Positions 56,380-64,000 of a stretch of DNA of 64,000 nucleotides are shown piece after piece. Position 1 is the first letter of the stretch. Each line of letters opens with the position of its first letter. The notes under the pieces are model-generated. The model saw nothing but the letters and a program-made list of their open reading frames with translations, did not search any database and was not told the DNA's origin. Origin of the DNA: Beroe forskalii (Eukaryota > Ctenophora > Nuda > Beroida > Beroidae); NCBI GenBank assembly GCA_011033025.1, contig WFMF01000330.1:124001-188000 (forward strand), in the 5' to 3' direction. Both the position numbers and the translations under genes were made by a program.

Positions 56380-59300
56380 AGGCGAGGGAGGCAGTAACGA
56401 CAAGCAGATCACGGCTAAAGACAACCGAGTGACAGTCATGAGGCCGGAACACAACGCCGAGTACATCTCCAAGATCAGGATGCGGCTCTGTGACGACGCC
56501 CTCGCTAGGAAGGTCCTGCGAATTTTTAAATGATAGTAGTTTTTAATCAGTGTGGATTACGCGACACACTTTTTAGCGCTGTCGACTGTCGTCGTTATTT
56601 ATTCATATTTTATTGATGCATTGAATTTGTGTTAAATTTAGTCCAAGTTTATTAAAACTGATAGTGAATTATTACATCATATCGATGGATAGTAATCCAC
56701 TTCCCAACAATCAACTATCTAACCATTCACTGGTTTGACAGGAACGAGAGAAGCGCAGGAGGCGAGTGCTGGTGGAGCAGCTCGCAGCGCACGAGGCTAT
56801 TGAGCAGCGCAAGCACGAGGACATGCTCGTGACGTGTCTCATGAGACAGTCTCAGCTGGAGCGGAGGATAGCCCTGCAACTCCTCCAAGTCAGGCTCGAG
56901 AAGGATGTCATCAAGAACAACAGGTGAAGTACATGCCTTGATGAATCGCTTAGTTGTATTCTTTTTTGCATTAATTATTGATAGAATTGATTGATTTTTG
57001 ACAGCTCTTGAGAAATGAAACGTGAGTTTTTGATCACGGTAGTAATATTATTGAACCACGTGAATGATACACGAGTTCGTTGTTTTTGGCTTTCCACAAC
57101 TTAAACCCTCCCTCCCTCGGCAGACTACAGCGCGAGCAGCAGTACATGAAACGCCGACTCCGTGACTTTGACGAGGCCCTGGACCACGAGGCCGAGGTGG
57201 CTCGTCTGACGAAGCTGGAGTACGAGGAACAGTGTGCCAAGGAGGTGAAGAGACACGAGGAGATAGCTGCTGATAATCAGCGGAAGAAGTACATGAAGCA
57301 CTACAACATGTGCAAAGATGTGAGTAATGAGTAGTGAGGCAGTACAACATGTGCAAAGATGTGAGTAGTGAGGCACTACAACATGTGCAAAGATGTGAGT
57401 ACTGAGTAGTGAGGCAGTACAACATGTGCAAAGATGTGAGTACTGAGTTGTGAGGCAGTACAACATGTGCATGGTGCAAAGATCTGCAAAGATGAGTAGT
57501 GAGGCACTACAACATGTGCAAGATGTGAGTAGTGAGGCACTACAACATGTGCATGAATTTTACCCCCAACCCCGACCCCCCCCCAGTAATAACCATCTTC
57601 CTCTTCAGACGCTGATGCAGATGGTGGATCTGGTGTGTATGGCAGGGCACTACAAGGAGCTCTCTGAGCAACCAATCCCCATCCACTTGTGGAAGGAATG
57701 GCAGGTACTTACGAGACTAGTAGGCCCGCTATTCCGTAAAATATTCTTTTAAAAAAGGCACTGTTTAATCAAATCTGAGACAGTGTCTAATAACGAGTCA
57801 TTGAAAAGAACGAGTCATTGAAAAGAAATTAATTTAGTGCCGAACCTTGATCAAAAACTCACTTTTCACTGCCCTGGAGATGCTTAAAACCCACCTATTT
57901 CAGGCATTGTTCGTGGCTGGCAAGCCCTTCTACGAGGACAAGGATGATGACCTGGGGTCTGAGGACGAGGATTGCGAGGCGATCACCGTACTCAACGAGT
58001 GCAACATGGACCAGTACAAGTCACTGACTGGCGAATGGGTACGTACTGGGGATGGTGGACCATTTCTTGGGTTTCGGTGTATTGCATCCATTTTAAATAA
58101 CCCTTAAATGAGACATGAGACATGCAGCAGTAGGATCTTGCGAGTTAATGCTAAATAGCTATCGCTTTGCTTTTTATGAAATATTTCTTGCTATTTATAA
58201 CCACTTACCGCTAATTTCTAACTCTAACCTCTCTCTTTACCCCTCCCCCATTTCTAACTCTAACCCCTCTCTTTGCCCCTCCTTTTTCTCACTCTAATAT
58301 CTCATTACCCCCCCCATTTCTAACTCAAACCCCTCTCCGGCAGGTCCCCCCAGAGGAGCACCCTGAAATCACACCCCACCTGCCGCCCCAGAACAACTTC
58401 ATCCTCGGCCACATCCTCAAACGCTTGGAACTCCTGGTCCACCCTCCCCCCAGACCCCCCACTCCACCTCGCTTCCCAGAGTTCCCCATTAGGGCGTGCA
58501 TCGTGGGCAAGACCTTCTCAGGGAAGACTTCGGTCCTTTCGGGCCTAAGTATAAAGGTACGGTTTTCTATAATAATTATAGCTTTGAAATCATGATTAGT
58601 TTCAGATTATATTTACTTAGTTTCAGATTATATTTATAGCTAATCATTAATTTCTGCAGAGACGGTTGAAGATCCTGAACGTAGACATGTTGATTGAGGA
58701 TGCTGTAGCAGCCTATAACGCCAATGAGGAGGTGACGGTGGAGGAGGTGGTAGAAGCGACCCCCATTCCCCCCTTGGTTCCCCCCGCAGAGACCACTGCA
58801 CCCGCAGGGGAAGGGGATGCTGCCCCGGCGGAGGATGGGGCGCAACCCCCACCAGCTGACCCAGCTACTGACACCCTGCTGAGGAGTCTGCTGCGGTAGG
58901 TTTGCGGAGGTCAAGGAATGAAATATTCGTGTTTACTTCTAGGTGCACGGGTCATGGGAAAATATCAGGAGAGGTTTCTTATCCTTCTCCCCCTCTCCCA
59001 GGAACCCCCTATACCAGTCCCTACTCCGGAGCCCACTCTGAAGGTGGTCTACAAACGAGTGTTGTCCCCTCGGGCACAACTCGGCAAAGCAGCGGAGCAA
59101 GCCATGACCAAGGGAAAGACAGTTCCCATCAACACCATGGTCGACATTGTTGTACTGGGCATCCGGGAAGTTCTTAAAAACAATCGGAATGAAAGGTTTT
59201 TGTTTTCAAAACTCGTCATGTTTATTTTCGTAAAATCATTTGATACGTAAAATCATTTGATAGTATGCATTCTTCTTATATTGGTCCATTCTCCGGGAAG

Positions 59301-62300
59301 TTCCTGCGGGAACAGGGTGGATCTTGGACAACTTCCCTAAGACCCTCAAGCAAGCCAAGGCCCTAGAGAAAGCCCTGAGTGGGTTCAGCTCCTCAGAGAG
59401 CCGAGCGTCTCTGCTCGGTACCCCAGGAAGTGGCACCCCACGCGGCACTCCACGAGCCACTCCCTCGCCTTCCAAGCTGAGCAGCAAGAACGGCAGCAGG
59501 AAGGGGAAGAAGAACCAGCTCGTGGACGAACCGGACTGCGATAAACCAGCACCGGTCAGTATTGCGATAAACCAGCAGTGGTTAGTACTACGATAAACCA
59601 GCAGTGGTTAGTAATGCGATAAACCACCACTGGTTAGTAATGCGATAAGTCCGCACTGGTTAGTAAATGCGATGGACCAGAAATGGAATAGACACCCACT
59701 ATTTCATCCGACCAGTGAACTGGATAACATCCACTATTTCAGCCATCAGAAATCTGAATAACACCCACTGTTTCAGCCACCAGCGCCGCTCAGCGGCCTG
59801 GATCTCGTGATCCACCTGTCGATCCCGGACAAGGTGGCGATAAAGCGGGCGTGCGGGCGGCGGAAGCACAAGGACGGCGAGGAGTACCACGAGGAACACC
59901 GGCCCCCGCCCGAGGGCAGCTACACTGGCGTGCCGCCAACATATGACGAGTTCAATGTCAAACACAGGTAAATGTGTGAAGTCGTGGAGCTGTAATTGTT
60001 AGACGTTTTTGTCTGTTTCATAAGGATTTGAAGTTCCTATATTTCGCTTGAAAATTCGCTGATCAGTAAAGGAATCATTTATAGTTAATCTTGGTTCTAA
60101 AATGGTTAATTAGATATTGATCACAGAGCTGTATGTTCTTCATATGACAGAGACATGTTTTTCAGCTTTGAATGTTGATTGGTATTTGTCGAATGTATTC
60201 ACCCCATTCACCCATTCCTCACCCATTCCTCACTCATTCCTCACTCATTTCTCATTCACGCAGGAAAGTCGTGTCACCGACTCTCAAACAATACTTCGCT
60301 CAATCCCTGGACACTGAGTTCGAGCCAGCGTACGTTAAATAATGAAAATTATCTTGATGAGCTAATTGAATTGTGATCTGAGATGTGACTTTTCTCCATA
60401 ATATTATGAATATTGGCTTTGGTTATTGAGAGCAAAATTTTGGTCTGGATCAAATCATTTTAACCCGAATTTAATCTAATTTTGCTTTCACGACTGCAAA
60501 TCGAAGATCTTGATCAGCTTTTTGAAAAATCTCGTTCGGGATTATCTCTGAATTTCGGTTACTGTCACAGTCAGTGAACATTTTTTCAACTCCACACTAT
60601 TCACACAGCGAGGTAGAGCGATCACCTTCACCCTCCACCTACCTCACCGAGATCCAAGCAGAGCATTACGAGATGCCTAAACAGTGAGTCCACCTAACAC
60701 TTCACCTTTGTCTTTCATCAATCATGTACTCATGTATAAACTCCATGAATGAGGGTCTAAACCAATATCTCAATATGGATCCGATCAGGCAGGTTCCTAT
60801 GTAAGTATGTATCATATACATTATACACTGATGAAAGCGTAACATGGTTCTATAACCACGTGAGATACTTGTACTATGTACAAAATGTGTATACCCTCCA
60901 TTCCTCCAAAAACAGTTCAGATACACTTACACACTCACAAATCATCTCTTCATGCCCTCCCATTCCATATTAGAAAGTTAGTGCTACTACTAGCTGGACC
61001 GTTATACAAACAACACATATCGTATCTATATTTAACCTTAAAGGAGTGATTTTGGCAAATGGTTCTCCTCCAGTAACCACACAACATGTTCTGTCTGTGT
61101 CTCCCATATAACAACACACAATGCTGTGTTGTAAATATTGGATGTGACGAATTCCCGAGGGCACCACATGCTTATTATCCGTTTTACGTTTGTACAACTT
61201 CGACTGATAGTTTAGTTTTACCAGCCCCAGTCCAGAAACCGTTCCCATTGAGGATGATGCTTACCGACAAATACAGCCGCGGTAACTTCTATGTGCTTTT
61301 TGGATCCACTGTGCTTTGTGGATCCACTGTGTTTTTTCTTGTGATCTACTGTGCTTTTCTTGTGGATACACTGTGCTTTTCTACTTTCTAGTAGGGAGGG
61401 CCTTTCCGAGACAGACTTGTGTCAAAACGGACTTAATTCAAAAATTGAGTTCAAATTTGTAATTAAGTCTCGTTTCGGTATGGACCCCCTGTGCTCTAGT
61501 CTGTGATTATTTGGCGCCTTTTTGGGTCTTTTTCATGCAATCGCGAAAAATATGTGATGTAAATCATTAATTTTCTCATTTCTCAGAAATTTTTATTGGA
61601 TGAATTCCCATAAAACTGGGGAGCTCAGAGTTTTAGAAAATTCTGTGCTCCACAGTTTTATGGGAATTCAATGCTATCCTTCATTCCTTTAGTATTAATT
61701 TATATACTTTACTTACTTTTCTGCATATTCAAACGTTGAAATTCAGAATTCATTGTGGAGCACCTTTATCTTTAATAACAAATTTACAACCTCTCCTTCT
61801 TCTTCAGTCACATGAATTTTGAATGAAAATCTACCTCTCCGACTGTCATCAGAAATGAGAATTTCATCCGTCACTTGCCTTCTTTCCACTTTTGACTCTC
61901 CTCAGCTGCCTACTGTTTTTTCAGCACACTCTTTGCCCTCAGGTTAGTTACCCATCAGGAGGAATGGCCCCGTATGGAGAAGTGGTTCAACATGTTCAAC
62001 AACCTCGTGACCGTGGATGCTCAAGCACCCCTCAGTGAGTATACAAATCTACAAGCCACAGTTCAGAAGTGCTGTGACCCGATCCGTCCGTATAGCGAGT
62101 AGTATGGTAGAGACGCTTAGGATTTTAAATGATTTTTAAACGTTAGTTTCGTTCAATTCACATTGTCCGATTTTCATGAAACATGATAATATCTTGCACC
62201 TTGATGACCTTAATCGAGTTGCCAAAAAGTTTATAAAAAGCTCTTTTTATCCCAATTTTATCCGGCAGTTCAATTTTCGCACCTTCGTTCTATGCGTTTC

Positions 62301-62957
62301 TACTAACTGTATGGAAAATCTGCTTAGCCTTAGCACACAAAAGAACAGCATCACGTAATTGGTGCGCACTTGAGGATCTGTGCACATAATAAGTGCGAGT
62401 TTTAAATTAAACAAAACATAATGAATACACAATTTCAATGAGTGCGAACTTAATTAGTGCGAGTTAATGAAAATTGCACTTGACAAACTGTCAGGGTTCT
62501 CGGTAGCTTAAAGGAGACAAGGAATCTGCTTTAGGTCTGCTCAGGAGCCGCGGAGGCTACTTTAGTTGATCAGTCTTCTTACTACCGCATAACTTACACC
62601 AAGTTTTACCTAGATCTAGGTATTAAATGGCTGTAACTCCATTGTATATACTATTTTCATTCATTTAATTATCAGGCAATGTCGAAGAGGAGGTTGAAGA
62701 CCATCTGGAAGAAGCTCTTGTCAGGAAGATGAAACCCCCTACCCCCACCCCCACTCCAACCCCAGTAGACGAGGGGAAAGTGACCCCCTCGGTGACCCCC
62801 GGGGAGCAGTCGACCCCCTCAGCAGCTCCAGGAGAAGGGACCCCCGCACCAGAGGAAGGAGGGCCTACTCCTGCTGCAGCCTCCGAACCTTCAGGAGGGG
62901 GCCCGGAAACGATCCCTGAGGAAGCCCATAAATCACCGTCACCTCTTCCGGGGTCGG
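56380..62957 (+). CDS. SPEF2: Sperm flagellar protein 2, exons 10-23 (adenylate-kinase-like region; continues right)
   Basis: Exons: 56380-56512, 56742-56923, 57124-57319, 57609-57704, 57904-58038, 58344-58556, 58660-58895, 59002-about 59173, about 59304-59554, 59777-59967, 60264-60329, 60609-60683, 61943-62034 and 62676-about 62957. Conserved SPEF2 blocks: ERRRRRVLVEQLAAHEAI-like text (EREKRRRRVLVEQ), CLMRQSQLERRIALQLLQVR, MKRRLRDFDEALDHEAEVAR, and the P-loop IRACIVGKTFSGKTSVL (GKTFSGKT, nucleotide binding). Then come KILNVDMLIEDAVAAYNANE, RAQLGKAAEQAMTKGKTVPI, WILDNFPKTLKQAKALEKAL (adenylate-kinase-like), LDLVIHLSIPDKVA, EEWPRMEKWFNMF and a Pro/Thr/Glu-rich stretch. The C-terminal half of the vertebrate protein is absent and should lie beyond the window. 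Two junctions are odd: 58895/59002 is out of phase with the best donor, and 59173/59304 has no GT-AG pair. Confidence 0.95.
57300..57560 (+). repeat. Minisatellite built from the SPEF2 exon-12 donor
   Basis: The end of the exon (CTACAACATGTGCAAAGAT, residues HYNMCKD) plus the donor GTGAGTA recurs in tandem: TACAACATG words start at 57302 (exonic), 57343, 57377, 57418, 57459, 57508 and 57541. Units are about 34-41 bp. Most copies carry a full GATGTGAGTA donor, so several alternative 5' splice sites follow the real one at 57319/57320. Confidence 0.93.
59536..59665 (+). repeat. 26-bp minisatellite built from a SPEF2 exon donor
   Basis: The exon end TGCGATAAACCAGCACCG plus donor GTCAGTAT (exon ends 59554) is followed by four more copies of TGCGATAAACCAGCAGTG/GTTAGTAA type at about 59561, 59587, 59613 and 59639. 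Each retains a donor-like GGTTAGTA. The unit is 26 bp, so use of a different copy would shift the frame. Confidence 0.93.
61435..61690. repeat. Small inverted repeat in a SPEF2 intron
   Basis: GATGAATTCCCATAAAACTG at 61599 pairs with CAGTTTTATGGGAATTCAAT at 61656, and GGGGAGCTCAGAGTTTTAGA lies in the loop with a complementary TCTGTGCTCCAC. Possibly the core of a small MITE. Just upstream are four short direct copies of TCCACTGTGCTTT-type sequence (61300-61380). Confidence 0.6.
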
Positions 62958-64000
62958 TTTCAATCACATTTTACTGCATCTGGTTTTTGAGGTATTGTTT
63001 ACATCAGCCGGTGACGTTATAGCAAATCTTGCCCAGTATAGTGTGCCTACAGTATATGAACTGTATATTACTATATTAATAACGCAATAGAGCATCTTCA
63101 GCTAATGTAAACTTGCTTAAGTGTAATTATCGACTGTGTCCTCGGTTTTTCCTATAATTTTTACTGCGCCCACGATAAGAGGCATTCCTTGGCGTCAGAG
63201 GAAATGATGCGTAATTTCCGATTTGGTTGGTTTTGTCGAGGTCTCTATCCTCAGGAGATCTTAAAGATCAATCATCAGAAAATTTCGCATTTGATCGTTT
63301 GATAATTCTCTTTTTTCCATATTTTTGCAGCACTTTGCAGTGTCCTCACTTCTCACGGTCCACACGAGGAGTTTCAATCTTAAATCGTAGCATGAACTTG
63401 ATCATTGTTCCTTTTCGTTCAAGAATGTTTTCGTTTATCATTCATTCAGTGAATAAAAAGTAAGAAACAGTAGCAGCCCTTAGAAATGCTATATAACCAC
63501 AGCTCCACAGTTACTATTCAGTTATGAGAGCCGTCAGTGAATTTTCTCAAAAATATTGTTATAAATTAAGTGCTGCTGTCAGGAAAACTTGATATGACGT
63601 ACTGATGTCAAGGAAATGTCATATGGGGAAGGTAGGTTTTGTGGGGGTGCACGGTAGAATACATGCAGTGCACAAAGATACACACTATCGACAGATATAT
63701 ACGCAGCCTTGCAAAAGTAGACTACCCAAGGTTAGGTTGGCACAGGTTAGATTGGACTCCTCCAAGGTCTGAAAATTGAAATCCTGGGCTCCTTCAGACA
63801 GTCCATTCCTACTACCCGGTGCAATGAAGCCCCCTCAACGGAACCCCCTTCCAAACTGAAAAACTTTTTCCTCACTTTAACCCCTTTTTCACACTGAAAA
63901 CCCACTTCCAATTTCCACTCAGCAATGAGGAGAAATTTGATAAGATTATTTGAACATTGAACACTGAATAAGACAAATCAAACAAATTCAATTTTGTTCT
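62958..64000. other. Right flank, SPEF2 intron, no exon recognised
   Basis: The 3' edge of exon 23 is uncertain (candidate donors near 62954 and 62991). I found none of the next SPEF2 motifs here, so this is probably intron. The open frames at 62729-63022 (its first part is exon 23) and 63227-63463 show no other family. Confidence 0.45.

Noticed and set aside
57048-57675. Minus-strand frames with HLCTCC/ASLLS repeats
   Set aside because: Antisense of the SPEF2 donor minisatellite and flanking exons.

Overview
This is a window of nuclear DNA from an animal (metazoan), most likely an invertebrate. Every protein gene I recognise is animal-type and most are split by short GT-AG introns. Between and within the genes lie many minisatellites, MITE-like inverted-repeat elements and at least one deleted mariner-type transposon. 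There are no bacterial operons, phage genes or CRISPR arrays. I cannot name the phylum from the sequence.

Layout. (1) 831-5701 (+): the last eight exons of homogentisate 1,2-dioxygenase (HGD); its first exons lie left of the window. (2) 6280-8345: a 2-kb satellite with a palindromic 28-bp unit. (3) 9380-28585 (-): one large coiled-coil protein gene of about 30 exons and roughly 1,600 residues, not identified. Its introns hold satellites, MITEs and, at 20083-21747 on the same strand, a two-exon rhodopsin-like GPCR gene. (4) 28885-34000: a block of fold-back elements, a Harbinger-like element and GC-rich palindromes with no convincing gene. (5) 34998-42496 (-): a Y-box (cold-shock domain) RNA-binding protein gene with RGG-rich tail exons; its introns contain more fold-back elements and a second copy of a leader-plus-satellite element. 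(6) 43450-62957 and beyond (+): SPEF2 (sperm flagellar protein 2), with an N-terminal CH domain, coiled coil and adenylate-kinase-like P-loop region; its 3' end lies right of the window. (7) Inside the 10.2-kb SPEF2 intron 46135-56379, on the same strand, sit two more genes: a single-exon gene for a five-repeat Tudor/Agenet-like protein (48050-51348) and a ZSWIM2-type SWIM/RING/ZZ ubiquitin ligase (52296-54704).

Biology. SPEF2 is a central-apparatus protein of motile cilia and sperm, and ZSWIM2 is testis-biased in mammals, so the nested arrangement hints at shared germline or ciliary expression. HGD is tyrosine catabolism, the Y-box protein is mRNA packaging, and the GPCR is an orphan.

The most unusual signal is recurrent: minisatellites whose repeat unit contains a real splice junction (exon edge plus splice site). 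I see this at an HGD acceptor, the Y-box CSD-exon acceptor, the ZSWIM2 start-codon exon, and two SPEF2 donors. In addition, two introns (SPEF2 59162-59303, Y-box 35132-35368) can be placed in frame only between perfect 10-12-bp direct repeats that do not provide a GT-AG pair. A family of elements with repeated CRE-like boxes, a TATA box and then a satellite occurs three times (1650, 12560, 37830).
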